A DNA stretch of 44,213 nt, from the NCBI GenBank assembly GCA_026392045.1, contig JAPLCU010000007.1, positions 1-44,213 of the forward strand, given 5' to 3'. Numbering within the stretch: position 1 is the first letter of the stretch; the number at the start of each line of letters is the position of its first letter. The stretch is from Armatimonadota bacterium (GTDB lineage Bacteria; Armatimonadota; UBA5829). A program made the position numbers and the translations under genes. The notes beneath the pieces were generated by a model, which saw only the letters and a program-made list of their open reading frames with translations, was not told the origin of the DNA and ran no database searches. Below, one piece after another: positions 7,100-15,325 of this stretch.

Positions 7100-7149
7100 A
7101 GAAGGAAAGTGGAAAGCTGAAAGCGGAAAGCCCCGAAATTTGCAGATCG

Positions 7150-7170
7150 GGCGCGATATCTGATCGCGCC
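7150..7170. repeat. ATCAGATAT-loop hairpin, copy 2 (minus orientation)
   Basis: GGCGCGAT (7150-7157) pairs with ATCGCGCC (7163-7170). Read on the minus strand the core is ATCAGATAT followed by CGCGCC and CGA, matching the family at 1221 and 33901. Confidence 0.65.
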
Positions 7171-7198
7171 TGAATTAGAATTGTGCTCGTTGAACCAA

Positions 7199-7245
7199 GT
7201 TTCGGGATTTCCATTCCGCCTACGGCTCCATTCAAATCCCGAAAC
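7199..7245. repeat. GTTTCGGGATTT palindromic repeat, copy 2
   Basis: Perfect 12-bp arms GTTTCGGGATTT (7199-7210) and AAATCCCGAAAC (7234-7245) enclose a 23-base centre that itself contains CCGCCTACGG. It is downstream of the second metallopeptidase gene and may serve as its terminator. Confidence 0.75.
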
Positions 7246-7260
7246 ACCGCAAAAGTCAAT

Positions 7261-7332
7261 CGGGAGGGCGAAGGTCCCCCTGAGCCGCTTCTCTTAGCAG
7301 ACACATGGCTCGGCGGGAGCCTCGCCCTCCCG
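7261..7332. repeat. 26-bp inverted repeat of the GGGAGGGCGAGGC family
   Basis: CGGGAGGGCGAAGG...GAGCC (7261-7286) faces GGCTCGGCGGGAGCC...CCCG (7307-7332) across 20 bases. A single arm of the same sequence occurs at 17923-17948. The right arm ends one base before the target duplication of the MITE-like element. Confidence 0.75.
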
Positions 7333-7333
7333 T

Positions 7334-7471
7334 TACTCGTTGTAAGAGCTCACTCTTGATGTTTTGTCATTCCGAACTTGATTCGGAATCTAAGCCTTAA
7401 GCGTAACAGATCCTGAATCGAGTTCAGGATGACATGTGATTCGCACCAAGTCTGAGCTCTTACTACTCGTT
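7334..7471. mobile_element. 122-bp MITE-like element with 8-bp target duplication
   Basis: The element spans 7342-7463. Its ends are perfect 11-bp inverted repeats, GTAAGAGCTCA (7342-7352) and TGAGCTCTTAC (7453-7463). It is bracketed by the 8-bp direct repeat TACTCGTT (7334-7341 and 7464-7471). Inside, long imperfect arms TGTCATTCCGAACTTGATTC and its near complement fold the whole element into one hairpin. It has no coding capacity, so it would need a transposase supplied elsewhere. Families making 8-bp duplications, such as ISL3 or IS256, are candidates, but I cannot tell which. It lies immediately upstream of the hypE promoter. Confidence 0.8.
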
Positions 7472-7499
7472 AGCATGTTAGCGAAATATCGGCTATAAT
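7470..7499 (+). promoter_or_regulatory. promoter of the hypE-hypD operon
   Basis: TTAGCA (7470-7475) and a perfect TATAAT (7494-7499) are 18 bases apart, with the GTG start 37 bases beyond the -10 box. The -35 box overlaps the end of the target duplication of the MITE-like element, so the insertion replaced everything upstream of -35. Confidence 0.6.
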
Positions 7500-7536
7500 A
7501 CTTATAGATAAGATTGTCAATTCAGGAGTATTTCAA

Positions 7537-8436
7537 GTGTTCCAGCCGCAAGACCGCAAGGGCGAGCCCACGGGTAGAGTCTTTGACATAATGAGGTTCT
7601 GTATTCACGATGGGCCCGGCATTCGAACCACGGTCTTTCTTAAGGGCTGTCCCCTTAGATGCTGGTGGTGCCATAATCCCGAAGGGGTTTCGCCGGAGCC
7701 TGAGATTTTTATTAGGCCGGATAGGTGCATCAACTGCGGCCGCTGCACTCAGGTATGCACGATAGGTGTTGATAGAACATCGTGCATATTCTGCGGGGCA
7801 TGCATCAAAGTCTGCCACACGGGAGCCAGAAAGATATGCGGGCAGAAAATGACCGTTGCGCAGGTGGTGGAGCAGATCGAGAAAGACGTTATTTTCTACG
7901 ATGAGTCCGGCGGCGGAGTAACATTTTCCGGCGGCGAACCGTTTATGCAGCCTGATTTTCTGGAAGCTGTGCTGAAGCGCTGCAATAAGCTTGAGATCAA
8001 GACAGCCGTCGAGACCTCTGGATATACCAGACCTGAGTTGCTCAGGCAAATTGGACAATACATAGATTTATTTCTTTATGATATTAAGGCGATGAACGAT
8101 GAAAAGCATAAAGAGACGACAGGCGTCTCAAACGCTTTGATTCTCTCAAACATTCGGGAGCTTAGCGCCTGGCACCCTAATGTGGAGATCAGATTCCCGG
8201 TTATTCCGGGGGTGAATGATGATAAAGAGAACGTGACGGCGCTGGCTGAATTGGCGTCGTCCATAAGAGTTTCGGGTGTGCATTTGCTGCGCTACCATAA
8301 TGCCGGAAGCGAGAAATACAGGAGTCTGGATAAGACCTGTGTCCTGACCGATCTCGAGCCGCCTTCTGATGAAAAGATGGCCGAGATCAGGCAAATAATC
8401 GAGAGCGCCGGCGTGAAGTTGTTAAACGGAGGCTGA
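7537..8436 (+). CDS. hypE: glycyl-radical enzyme activase (radical SAM), HypD partner
   Basis: 299 residues. Uses S-adenosylmethionine and a [4Fe-4S] cluster to place the glycyl radical on the dehydratase encoded next. The radical SAM motif is C38-x3-C42-x2-C45 (CPLRCWWC). Two ferredoxin-like clusters follow between residues about 64 and 95 (CINCGRCTQVC and CIFCGACIKVC), as in activases of the choline lyase and hydroxyproline dehydratase group. The SAM-binding GGE motif is SGGEPF. The start is GTG 7537 with AGGAG 8 bases upstream. The gene is followed by hypD after 4 bases. Assignment to hypE rests on that partner; without it only a general pyruvate formate-lyase activase could be claimed. 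Confidence 0.9.
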   Translation: MFQPQDRKGEPTGRVFDIMRFCIHDGPGIRTTVFLKGCPLRCWWCHNPEGVSPEPEIFIRPDRCINCGRCTQVCTIGVDRTSCIFCGACIKVCHTGARKICGQKMTVAQVVEQIEKDVIFYDESGGGVTFSGGEPFMQPDFLEAVLKRCNKLEIKTAVETSGYTRPELLRQIGQYIDLFLYDIKAMNDEKHKETTGVSNALILSNIRELSAWHPNVEIRFPVIPGVNDDKENVTALAELASSIRVSGVHLLRYHNAGSEKYRSLDKTCVLTDLEPPSDEKMAEIRQIIESAGVKLLNGG

Positions 8437-8440
8437 TCGG

Positions 8441-10798
8441 ATGAAAGAAAGAGTAGAGCGATTAAGGCAGTTGAGCTTGGACGCCAAGCCGACCATTAGC
8501 ACCCAGCGCGCAGAGCTGATGACCGCGTTTTACAATAACGCGCCTATGGCATCTATTCCGGTGACCAGGGCTATGTCTTTCAAATATCTTTGCGAAAACA
8601 AAACTATTTGCATTAACGATGACGAGATCATAGTTGGTGAGCGAGGGCCTGAGCCGAAGGCTACCCCCACCTATCCGGAGCTTTGCTGCCATTCAATTCA
8701 GGACTTTGAAATTTTAGATTCGCGCCCTAAGATTCCTTTCGCGGTTTCCGAGGAAGCTAAAAGTGTTTACGAAGAGACCATTATTCCGTTCTGGCAAGGC
8801 AAATCCATGCGAGACCGCATGTTCAACGAAATGACCCCGGAATGGCACGACGCTTACAATGCGGGCATCTTCACCGAGTTCATGGAGCAGCGCGCGCCCG
8901 GGCACACCGTTGGTGACAACAAGATTTTCCGCAAGGGTTTCCTTGAGTTCAAGAGCGAGATCGAAGAAGCGTTGGCGAATCTCGATTATTTCAATGATCC
9001 CGAAGCCTACAACAAGCAGGAGCAGCTCAAGGCAATGTCCATCTGCTGCGATGCCATAATAATATTTGCCAATCGCCATTGCGAAAAAGCAAAAAAACTC
9101 GCAAAGGCTGAGAAAGACGCTAACCGCAAGGCTGAGCTTGAGAAAATCGCCGAGACCTGCGCATGGGTTCCTGCGAATGCGCCTCGCGATTTCCATGAGG
9201 CGCTGCAGGCGTATTGGTTCGTGCATTTGAGTGTAATCACCGAGCTCAACACCTGGGATTCTTTCTGCCCGGGCAGGCTCGACCAGCACATGTATCCGTT
9301 CTATAAGAAGGGCCTCGACAGCGGCACGCTCACGCCCGATTATGCGCAGGAGATGCTGCAATGCTTCTGGGTAAAGTTCAATAATCAGCCTGCGCCGCCC
9401 AAGGTGGGCGTTACGGCTGCTGAGAGCGGCACATATACGGATTTCTGCAACATCAACTCCGGCGGTCTCAAGGAAGACGGCTCGGACGGTGTGAACGACA
9501 TCAGCTACCTTGTGCTGGATGTTATCGATGAGATGCGCCTCCTGCAGCCCAGCTCGAATATTCAGCTCAGCAAAAAGAACCCTGACCGGTTCCTGAAACA
9601 CGCCGCCCGCGTCATTCGCAAGGGTATGGGGCAGCCTTCGGTGTTCAACGCTGATGTTGTGGTCGAAGAGATGCTGCGCCAGGGCAAGCGCATTGAAGAC
9701 GCCCGCAACGGCGGCAATAGCGGCTGCGTGGAGACAGGAGCTTTCGGCAAAGAGGCATATATCCTCACCGGCTACATGAACATGCCGAAGATTCTTGAAC
9801 TCGCCCTGCATAACGGCATTGATTCTCGTAATGGTAAGCAGCTCGGGCCAAAGACCGGCGACGTTACCAAAATGAAAACTTACGAACAGGTCTTCGAGGC
9901 TTACAAAAAGCAGCTCAAGTATTTCATAGACATCAAAATACGCGGTAACAACATCATCGAGAAGCTCTACGCGGAGTATATGCCCGCGCCATTCCTCTCG
10001 ATTATCGTTGAAGACTGCATCAAAAAGGGTAAAGACTACAACGCAGGCGGCGCCCGTTACAACACCAACTATATTCAGGGTGTTGGCCTCGGGAGCATGA
10101 CGGATTGCCTTGCGTCGATCAAGTATAACGTTTTTGATGAGAAAAATCTTACGATGGCGCAAATGCTGACCGCTCTCGCCGACAACTTCAAGGGCGATGA
10201 GGAAACCCGCCAGATGTTCCTCAACAAGACTCCGAAGTTTGGCAATGACGACGACTATGCGGATGATATCATGCGCACGGTTTTCGAGAGCTATTATGAT
10301 GAAATTAACGGCAGGCCGACGATGAGAGGCGGAACTTACAGAATTAATCTGCTTCCCACCACCTGCCACGTCTATTTTGGCGCGGTCACCGGCGCAACCC
10401 CGGACGGCCGCTATGCCTGGGAACCGCTTTCCGAGGGAATTTCCCCCGTGCAGGGTTCTGACAGGGAGGGTCCGACTGCGGTCATAAAATCCGTGGCGAA
10501 AATGGACCACATCCGAACCGGCGGCACGCTCTTGAACATCAAGTTCACCCCGCAGGTGCTCGAAGGTGAAGAGGGAATCGACCAGCTAGCGCACCTTATC
10601 CGCTCATATTTCAAGCTGGACGGTCATCACATTCAGTTCAACGTGGTAACAGCCGATACGCTGCGCAAAGCAAAGGCCGAGCCCGAAAAGTATCGCGATC
10701 TTATCGTGCGCGTGGCAGGTTACAGCGACTACTTCTGCGATATTTCAGACAAATTGCAGAACGAGATCATCGCCAGAACAGAGCATACGGCGTTTTAG
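8441..10798 (+). CDS. hypD: trans-4-hydroxy-L-proline dehydratase (glycyl radical enzyme)
   Basis: 785 residues, almost the length of Clostridioides difficile HypD. Removes water from trans-4-hydroxy-L-proline to give 1-pyrroline-5-carboxylate under anoxic conditions. The catalytic cysteine is C429 in NSGCVETGAFG with E431 two residues on. The radical glycine is G760 in VRVAGYSDYF. The substrate-site motif RAPGHT places its histidine at 155. Blocks such as NNQPAPPKVG, YTDFCNIN and DGHHIQFNVV are close to what I recall of HypD, more so than to choline or glycerol lyases. GGAGG at the end of hypE serves as its ribosome-binding site. The usual next enzyme, pyrroline-5-carboxylate reductase (ProC), is not in this window. 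Radical enzymes of this class are oxygen sensitive, so the organism is probably anaerobic or facultative. Confidence 0.93.
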   Translation: MKERVERLRQLSLDAKPTISTQRAELMTAFYNNAPMASIPVTRAMSFKYLCENKTICINDDEIIVGERGPEPKATPTYPELCCHSIQDFEILDSRPKIPFAVSEEAKSVYEETIIPFWQGKSMRDRMFNEMTPEWHDAYNAGIFTEFMEQRAPGHTVGDNKIFRKGFLEFKSEIEEALANLDYFNDPEAYNKQEQLKAMSICCDAIIIFANRHCEKAKKLAKAEKDANRKAELEKIAETCAWVPANAPRDFHEALQAYWFVHLSVITELNTWDSFCPGRLDQHMYPFYKKGLDSGTLTPDYAQEMLQCFWVKFNNQPAPPKVGVTAAESGTYTDFCNINSGGLKEDGSDGVNDISYLVLDVIDEMRLLQPSSNIQLSKKNPDRFLKHAARVIRKGMGQPSVFNADVVVEEMLRQGKRIEDARNGGNSGCVETGAFGKEAYILTGYMNMPKILELALHNGIDSRNGKQLGPKTGDVTKMKTYEQVFEAYKKQLKYFIDIKIRGNNIIEKLYAEYMPAPFLSIIVEDCIKKGKDYNAGGARYNTNYIQGVGLGSMTDCLASIKYNVFDEKNLTMAQMLTALADNFKGDEETRQMFLNKTPKFGNDDDYADDIMRTVFESYYDEINGRPTMRGGTYRINLLPTTCHVYFGAVTGATPDGRYAWEPLSEGISPVQGSDREGPTAVIKSVAKMDHIRTGGTLLNIKFTPQVLEGEEGIDQLAHLIRSYFKLDGHHIQFNVVTADTLRKAKAEPEKYRDLIVRVAGYSDYFCDISDKLQNEIIARTEHTAF

Positions 10799-10810
10799 GT
10801 TATAGGTTAC

Positions 10811-10846
10811 AGAAGGGAGGCTGGCCGCCGAGACCTTCCTCCTTCT
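10811..10846 (+). terminator. hairpin after hypD
   Basis: AGAAGGGAGG (10811-10820) pairs with CCTCCTTCT (10838-10846) with one mismatch or bulge. There is no T-run, so termination is uncertain. The preceding bases are a TTATAGG repeat fragment. Confidence 0.35.
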
Positions 10847-10902
10847 GAATACCGATCTCAGAGGGCCTACAGCCCTGTCCAATCTCGCGTGGAGGTTCAC
10901 GA

Positions 10903-11289
10903 ATGTATTGCACGTATTGTGGAAGTCAGAACGATGATAGCAACTTCAGATGCACACAGTGCCACAGAGTAATTCAGTATACGCAGGACAAGACAATAAT
11001 GGATGCGCCCCCAAACGAGTCCAAAAAGAAGTACCTGATTCCCGTGGACGTATCCAGTTTGGCGATGATGGCGGGTTACATGGGGCTGTTTTCAATTTTT
11101 CTTCTACCGGCGCCGATATCTCTGCTGATAGGTATCTTGGCTATTTACGATCTCGAACGCAATCCCGGGAAGAACGGCAAAGGACGCGCAATATTCGGTA
11201 TAGTAATGGGTGCAGTTGGCACTGTATTCCTTGTGCTTGTGGTCTTATGGCTAATCGGGGATCAGTACCACTATGACTGGTCAAAATAA
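10903..11289 (+). CDS. zinc-ribbon and DUF4190-like membrane protein
   Basis: 128 residues. The N-terminus is a short zinc ribbon with paired cysteines, CTYCGSQ and CTQCH (residues about 3-20). Two hydrophobic helices follow (about residues 50-75 and 95-120), joined by a basic loop (DLERNPGKNGKGRA). This is the layout of DUF4190-type proteins, whose function is unknown. GGAGG lies 7 bases before the ATG. The gene stands between the hyp operon and copA with about 58 bases to the latter; there is no functional link that I can see. Confidence 0.85.
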   Translation: MYCTYCGSQNDDSNFRCTQCHRVIQYTQDKTIMDAPPNESKKKYLIPVDVSSLAMMAGYMGLFSIFLLPAPISLLIGILAIYDLERNPGKNGKGRAIFGIVMGAVGTVFLVLVVLWLIGDQYHYDWSK

Positions 11290-11347
11290 ATCGCCTAACG
11301 AAATAATCAGGGTCTCTGCGGTCCCGTGAGAAAAGATGTATTAGCCA

Positions 11348-13681
11348 ATGACTGAAATGGACTATGCGGCGGCCACGATTGGCGCGGCGCTCATATTATT
11401 CATATTGTGGTTCTTCTTTGGAAAAGGCACGGGCCAGCACGTCCATGTGCATAACCATGGCGCGCCGATGACTAAAGATATCGAGCTTGCCATCGGCGGA
11501 ATACACTGCCCCAGCTGCCTGCTGGCTATCGAAAGAGTGCTCGGCAGATTAGAAGGTTTACACGCGGTAAGTACCAACTTCGATGCCGAGCGCGCATACA
11601 TCACCTATGACCCCAGCCTGGTCACTCAGAGTAAGATAATCGATCAGATTAAAAAGCTCGGCTATACCGCTGAAGAGGTATCGTCAGAGATCGAAACGTC
11701 TGAGGAATCAACCCCTGCCGCAGATGCCGAGGTTAAAGATGTTCGAGCGCGATTGACCGTTGCCGCTATTTTCACAATACCCGTGCTGATTTTTTCCATG
11801 GTGATGGACGCCATGCCGCCCTCGCCCTATGTTTATGCCGAGTTTGTGCTTTCTGGCATAGTACTATTTTGGGCGGGTTACAGGATATTTCGGAGTGCGT
11901 GGGGCTCCGTGAGGAACCGCGCCAGCGATATGAACGTGCTTATTGCCATCGGCACTCTCGCGGCGTTTGCTTACAGCGCTGTAGCAACATTCTTTCACAG
12001 TCAACTTGCCGCGCAAGGCACAATGCCGCATGTCTACTTCGAGACGACCGCCGTAATTATCACTTTGATTCTCACAGGCAGGCTGCTCGAAGCTCGCGCG
12101 AAAAGCCACACGTCTGACGCCATCAAGAAGCTCCTGAGCTTGCAGGCGAAGACCGCGCGGGTGGTGCGGGACGGCGTTGAGCAGGATATTCCCATCGAAG
12201 GAGTGCGCGTGGGCGAGATTATTATTGTCCGTCCGGGCGAAAAAGCGCCTGTCGACGGCATTATCCGCGAGGGCGCATCGACTCTGGATGAATCCATGAT
12301 CACAGGCGAGAGCATCCCCGTGGAAAAGCAGCCCGGCGATGAGGTGATCGGCGCGACCATCAACCGCACCGGAAGTTTCAGGTTCGAGGCCACCCGCGTG
12401 GGCAAGGACACCATGCTCTCGCAGATTGTAAGGCTCGTAAGGCAGGCTCAGGCCACCAAGGCGCCCATTCAGAAGCTGGCGGATACCGTGGCAGGGTACT
12501 TCGTGCCGGTAGTGGTCTGCATCGCGATATTGACGTTTGTGGTCTGGTTCATATTTGGCCCGCAGTTCGCGCTGGTGAACTTTGTGGCCGTTCTGATTAT
12601 CGCCTGCCCTTGCGCGCTCGGCCTCGCAACCCCAACGGCGGTCGCTGTGGGCACGGGCAAGGGCGCGGAGAATGGCATATTGATCCGAAATGCGGAGGCG
12701 CTGGAAACCGCCCGAAAGATAACCACGATCATTCTTGATAAAACAGGCACAATAACCACCGGCCAGCCCGCGCTAACCGATGTAATGCCCTCAAAGGGCA
12801 TTTCTGAACAAGAACTGCTCCAACTGGCTGCATCGTGCGAAAAAGGCAGCGAACACCCGATAGGCGAGGCGGTAGTGCGCGGGGCCGAATCTCGAGAAAT
12901 AGCGCTTACAACCCCCGAGCAATTCGAAGCATTTCCCGGCGGCGGGGTGAAAGCGAGAGTCGAGTCCAAGTCAATCCTCATAGGCACTTCAAAGCTTATG
13001 AAAGACAATGATATAGACACAACCGCGCTAGATAAGACTGCTAACGACATCCAATCCCAAGGCAAAACGGCGATTTTTGCAGCAATAGACGGCAAACCCG
13101 CCGGAGTATTGGCGGTGGCGGATACCGTCAAAGCCGAATCGCGAGGCGCAATCGAACGGCTGAAAAAGCTTGGCCTCGAAGTAATAATGATCACCGGCGA
13201 TAATCCCCAAACAGCCGCAGCGGTTGCGAGGCAGGTGGGAGTTGACAGCATAAAGGCCGAAGTCCTGCCCGCGCAAAAGGCATCGGCTGTAAAAGAGCTT
13301 CAAGAGCAGGGCAGGGTGGTTGCGATGGTCGGCGACGGCATAAACGACGCCCCCGCGCTCGCCCAGGCGAATCTAGGCATAGCTATAGGCAGCGGAACCG
13401 ACATCGCCATTGAGTCTTCAGATATAACTTTGATCAGCGGCGACCTGAACGGCGTCGCCACCGCAATCGAGCTTTCCCGCGCCACCATCAAGAACATCAA
13501 ACAGAATCTATTCTTTGCGTTCATCTACAACACCCTCGGCATTCCCATAGCCGCAGGCGCGCTCTACCCCGCATTTCACCTATTGCTGAACCCGATGATA
13601 GCATCGTTAGCAATGGCCGCAAGCTCGCTTTCGGTGGTCAGCAACGCGCTGAGGCTGCGGGGATTTCGGACGGGGGTTTGA
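11348..13681 (+). CDS. copA: copper-exporting P1B-type ATPase
   Basis: 777 residues. Exports Cu(I) from the cytoplasm at the cost of ATP. In order: an extra N-terminal membrane helix and a histidine-rich stretch HVHVHNHG; one heavy-metal-associated domain with GIHC54-PSC57; the membrane helices; the TGES actuator motif; the transport motif C420-P-C422; the phosphorylated aspartate D464 in DKTGTIT; SEHP in the nucleotide-binding domain; and [10 protein letters not shown]. The last helix ends with [16 protein letters not shown], the MxxSS motif typical of Cu(I) pumps. The extra helix before the metal-binding domain is less usual and could help anchor it. The ribosome-binding site is weak. No CopZ or CueR-like gene is adjacent. 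Confidence 0.95.
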   Translation: MTEMDYAAATIGAALILFILWFFFGKGTGQHVHVHNHGAPMTKDIELAIGGIHCPSCLLAIERVLGRLEGLHAVSTNFDAERAYITYDPSLVTQSKIIDQIKKLGYTAEEVSSEIETSEESTPAADAEVKDVRARLTVAAIFTIPVLIFSMVMDAMPPSPYVYAEFVLSGIVLFWAGYRIFRSAWGSVRNRASDMNVLIAIGTLAAFAYSAVATFFHSQLAAQGTMPHVYFETTAVIITLILTGRLLEARAKSHTSDAIKKLLSLQAKTARVVRDGVEQDIPIEGVRVGEIIIVRPGEKAPVDGIIREGASTLDESMITGESIPVEKQPGDEVIGATINRTGSFRFEATRVGKDTMLSQIVRLVRQAQATKAPIQKLADTVAGYFVPVVVCIAILTFVVWFIFGPQFALVNFVAVLIIACPCALGLATPTAVAVGTGKGAENGILIRNAEALETARKITTIILDKTGTITTGQPALTDVMPSKGISEQELLQLAASCEKGSEHPIGEAVVRGAESREIALTTPEQFEAFPGGGVKARVESKSILIGTSKLMKDNDIDTTALDKTANDIQSQGKTAIFAAIDGKPAGVLAVADTVKAESRGAIERLKKLGLEVIMITGDNPQTAAAVARQVGVDSIKAEVLPAQKASAVKELQEQGRVVAMVGDGINDAPALAQANLGIAIGSGTDIAIESSDITLISGDLNGVATAIELSRATIKNIKQNLFFAFIYNTLGIPIAAGALYPAFHLLLNPMIASLAMAASSLSVVSNALRLRGFRTGV

Positions 13682-13725
13682 AGGGCGGGGGTTAGGTGAT
13701 GGGGGTTGGGGATTGGAATGAACTC

Positions 13726-13768
13726 GCGACCTGCGGTCGCGGCTTCGGTTGCATTCATCCGAAGCAAC
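13726..13768. repeat. two adjacent hairpins, including the GGCTTCGG-N10-CCGAAGCAAC element
   Basis: GCGACC-TGC-GGTCGC (13726-13740) is followed directly by GGCTTCGG, ten bases, CCGAAGCAAC (13741-13768). The second has the same arms and spacing as the pair found inside the outer-membrane protein gene at 20729-20825. The pair lies in the convergent gap between copA and the PRC-barrel gene, where it could end transcription. Confidence 0.7.
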
Positions 13769-13855
13769 GATGACACCATGATCTTACCCCATAAATGTCC
13801 AGCTTGTTTCGGAACTCCATTGTCCCGAAACAGCCGAACGTGTAGGCTGCATCCA

Positions 13856-14233
13856 TTAAGCTGCTGCTTGCCTAAGCCAAAATTCCGCAAACGGCATCAC
13901 ATCCACCGTATCATCGGTAAAATCAGGGCTCCGCCGGACATCGGCTTCTTTTACAGGCACTACCAAAAGTTCCATGTGCATATCCAGATACATGCCCTCC
14001 ACCGGAATCAGGGCGGTCCTGCCTGAGTTATGAGTGGTAACGGCCGCGAACACTATCTGCCCCGTCATCGCATCCGCCAACAAATCGCTAATCCGCCCAA
14101 ACTCGACGCCGTCTATATCTGATACCGTCCACCCCATCGCATCGGGCTGTCCTTCAGAAAGTTGATATTTAACGCGGCTCAGTCTGACCAAGCCAGCCTC
14201 TTCCTCTTCGTAGAAATCAGGATGGTATTCCAT
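13856..14233 (-). CDS. PRC-barrel domain protein
   Basis: 125 residues. The core GWTVSDIDGVEFGRISDLL followed by AMTGQIVFAAV fits the first half of a PRC-barrel. The second half would be TALIPVEGMYLD with LLVVPVKEADV. PRC barrels occur in photosynthetic reaction-centre subunits, in RimM and in many small bacterial proteins of unknown use; nothing here points to a specific one. The acidic N-terminus (YEEEEAG) is outside the domain. GAGGGCGAGG lies a few bases before the ATG. Convergent with copA. Confidence 0.8.
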   Translation of the reverse strand: MEYHPDFYEEEEAGLVRLSRVKYQLSEGQPDAMGWTVSDIDGVEFGRISDLLADAMTGQIVFAAVTTHNSGRTALIPVEGMYLDMHMELLVVPVKEADVRRSPDFTDDTVDVMPFAEFWLRQAAA

Positions 14234-14388
14234 AGCCTCGCCCTCGCTAATTGCCTCGTTCTGACCAGAAATTTCTTCTTATAAATTTGGGATACCCCCA
14301 ACTGAAAGAATCGACACGGAGATTTTAGCCGGGGGGCTGATATTGAGAGGATAGTAAAGGAGCGGAGCTTAAACACTAACTTGGTTTG

Positions 14389-14435
14389 GCGGGTTACAAA
14401 CCCGCAAAGAGGGATCGGGGATTACAAATCCCCGA
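14389..14435. repeat. two tandem ACA-triloop hairpins
   Basis: GCGGGTT-ACA-AACCCGC (14389-14405) and TCGGGGATT-ACA-AATCCCCGA (14415-14435) share the TTACAAA centre but have different stems. The rest of 14234-14516 contains nothing else that I recognise. Confidence 0.75.
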
Positions 14436-14516
14436 CCATCAGTATTTTGTTTCCGATGTTTGCGAAATCTAGAGAAGCCGCATTGAAAACACAATGTTAA
14501 TCCAACACGCCACAGT

Positions 14517-14739
14517 TGGCAACCAACAACTCGATGAGTGCACAACATCTCTGAAAAGAGTAGTTTTGTGCTCAAATTTACTTAATATTAGTAAATATGG
14601 GATACAAAATGGCTGCAAAAATACAGCTGGCAACCAACAACTCGATGAGTGCACAACCATCTCTGAAAAGAGTAGTTTTGTGCTCAAATTTACTTAATAT
14701 TAGTAAATATGGGATACAAAATGGCTGCAAAAATACAGC
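14517..14739. repeat. 111/112-bp tandem repeat (unit A, two copies)
   Basis: Copies at 14517-14627 and 14628-14739 are nearly identical; the second has one extra C. Each starts TGGCAACCAACAACTCG and ends with the hairpin ATGGCTG-CAAAAATA-CAGC. Read on the minus strand, the copies together encode a type IV prepilin-like signal (see next entries). Confidence 0.9.
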
Positions 14740-14820
14740 CATAATATTTATTTTGAGCTCAGAATCAGCATATAAGCCATTGAATCCCTTGTCTATAAAT
14801 GGCTGCAAAAATACAGCCAT
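14578..14820 (-). pseudogene. remnant of a type IV prepilin-like N-terminus within tandem repeats
   Basis: An 80-codon minus-strand frame ends at 14578. Its last 25 residues begin CALIELLVASCIFAAIL and finish YPIFTNIK, preceded by arginine, aspartate and glycine. This matches the class III signal of type IV pilins and pseudopilins: glycine before the cleavage site, glutamate at +5, then a hydrophobic helix. It is close to the LIELLV...AAILFPVF pattern of many Armatimonadota and Planctomycetota pilin-like proteins. The frame stops right after the helix, so no pilin body is encoded. In the other copy of unit A the frame is broken by a one-base deletion and diverges. The upstream residues are encoded by repeat B and look meaningless. 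Probably a decayed, repeatedly duplicated gene start. Confidence 0.6.
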
Positions 14821-14858
14821 AATATTTTTTTGAGCTCAGAATCAGCATATAAGCCATT
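14721..14858. repeat. 60/61-bp direct repeat (unit B, two copies)
   Basis: Copies at 14721-14781 and 14799-14858 begin with ATGGCTGCAAAAATACAGCC and end AAGCCATT, with 17 bases between. They overlap the end of unit A through the shared ATGGCTG hairpin, so A and B form a cascade of duplications. 14859-14982 is A+T rich with no gene seen. Confidence 0.9.
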
Positions 14859-14982
14859 TACACTCTTTACCATACACGCAAAGCGGGATATACTACAATA
14901 TGAGAGCTTCCTGTTTTATAGCGAAATCTGTGCATTAGAAAGAATATGGAATGGGAATAATAAATTGATGTGCTAGCTAACT

Positions 14983-14988
14983 TATAAT
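14983..14988 (+). promoter_or_regulatory. -10 box upstream of the 53-codon gene
   Basis: A perfect TATAAT, with no good -35 at normal spacing (TTGATG at 14965 is too close). It would start a transcript near 14995 and give a leader of about 170 bases before the small gene. Confidence 0.45.
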
Positions 14989-14994
14989 ACAATA

Positions 14995-15163
14995 AAAGGG
15001 CACCGCCCTACATAGAAGACGGCACCCAGTGCAACAGACTTGTCGATGGTTCAGATTCCAGTCATAGCCACCGATAAGCCCCAAAGCCTATGTTGTTATC
15101 ATCGGTAAATGCTGGGCCATTCTATCGGGTTAAGCCCCCACTATTCAGAAGGAGGTAATACCA
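14995..15163 (+). other. long, probably structured leader of the 53-codon gene
   Basis: Several complementary segments can fold: GGGC-ACC-GCCC near the 5' end, ACCGATAA with TTATC/TCGGT around an 18-base loop (about 15078-15112), and GGGC with GCCC just before the ribosome-binding site. I could not match it to a known riboswitch. It could be a regulated leader or simply unstructured repeat-derived DNA. Confidence 0.3.
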
Positions 15164-15325
15164 ATGAATGGTCCTGACGTTGCGACAATTCTAAAAATCT
15201 CTGCGATCATTGCTATTTTGGCGAATTTGCCAAAAGCGATTGCAACACTCCGCCGCGCATACCGTTGGATCAGTCGATTGACATGCAACACGTTACAGCG
15301 GTTGATTCAGCTAATAGACAGCTGA
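15164..15325 (+). CDS. 53-residue cationic, probably membrane-active small protein
   Basis: A small gene with an ideal ribosome-binding site: GAAGGAGG ends about 7 bases before the ATG. It reads MNGPDVATILKISAIIAIL, then ANLPKAIATLRRAYRWISRL, and ends in a short amphipathic tail. The first half is a hydrophobic helix and the second is arginine-rich. That architecture occurs in small membrane proteins, including type I toxin peptides; this is only an analogy. It has a long leader and a strong downstream hairpin (15446-15487). No homologue comes to mind. Confidence that it is translated rests on the ribosome-binding site and the lack of any competing gene. Confidence 0.6.
   Translation: MNGPDVATILKISAIIAILANLPKAIATLRRAYRWISRLTCNTLQRLIQLIDS

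Noticed and set aside
7261-7471. one large composite transposon
   Set aside because: The 7261-7332 inverted repeat and the 7342-7463 element have unrelated ends; only the second has a target duplication, so they are separate insertions.
8714-10510. 598-codon open frame on the minus strand opposite hypD
   Set aside because: It is a mirror of the codon pattern of hypD, whose catalytic motifs are intact on the plus strand. The translated minus frame shows no recognisable domain.
12469-13251. 260-codon minus-strand frame inside copA
   Set aside because: Serine- and threonine-rich shadow of the P-type ATPase coding strand.
14517-14858. possible CRISPR array
   Set aside because: Units of 111 and 60 bases occur only twice each, directly adjoining or nested, with no spacers and no cas genes in the window.
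15025-15080. tRNA-like stretch (GGTTCAGATTCC resembling a T-arm)
   Set aside because: The T-stem does not pair beyond three bases and no acceptor or anticodon stem can be built around it.
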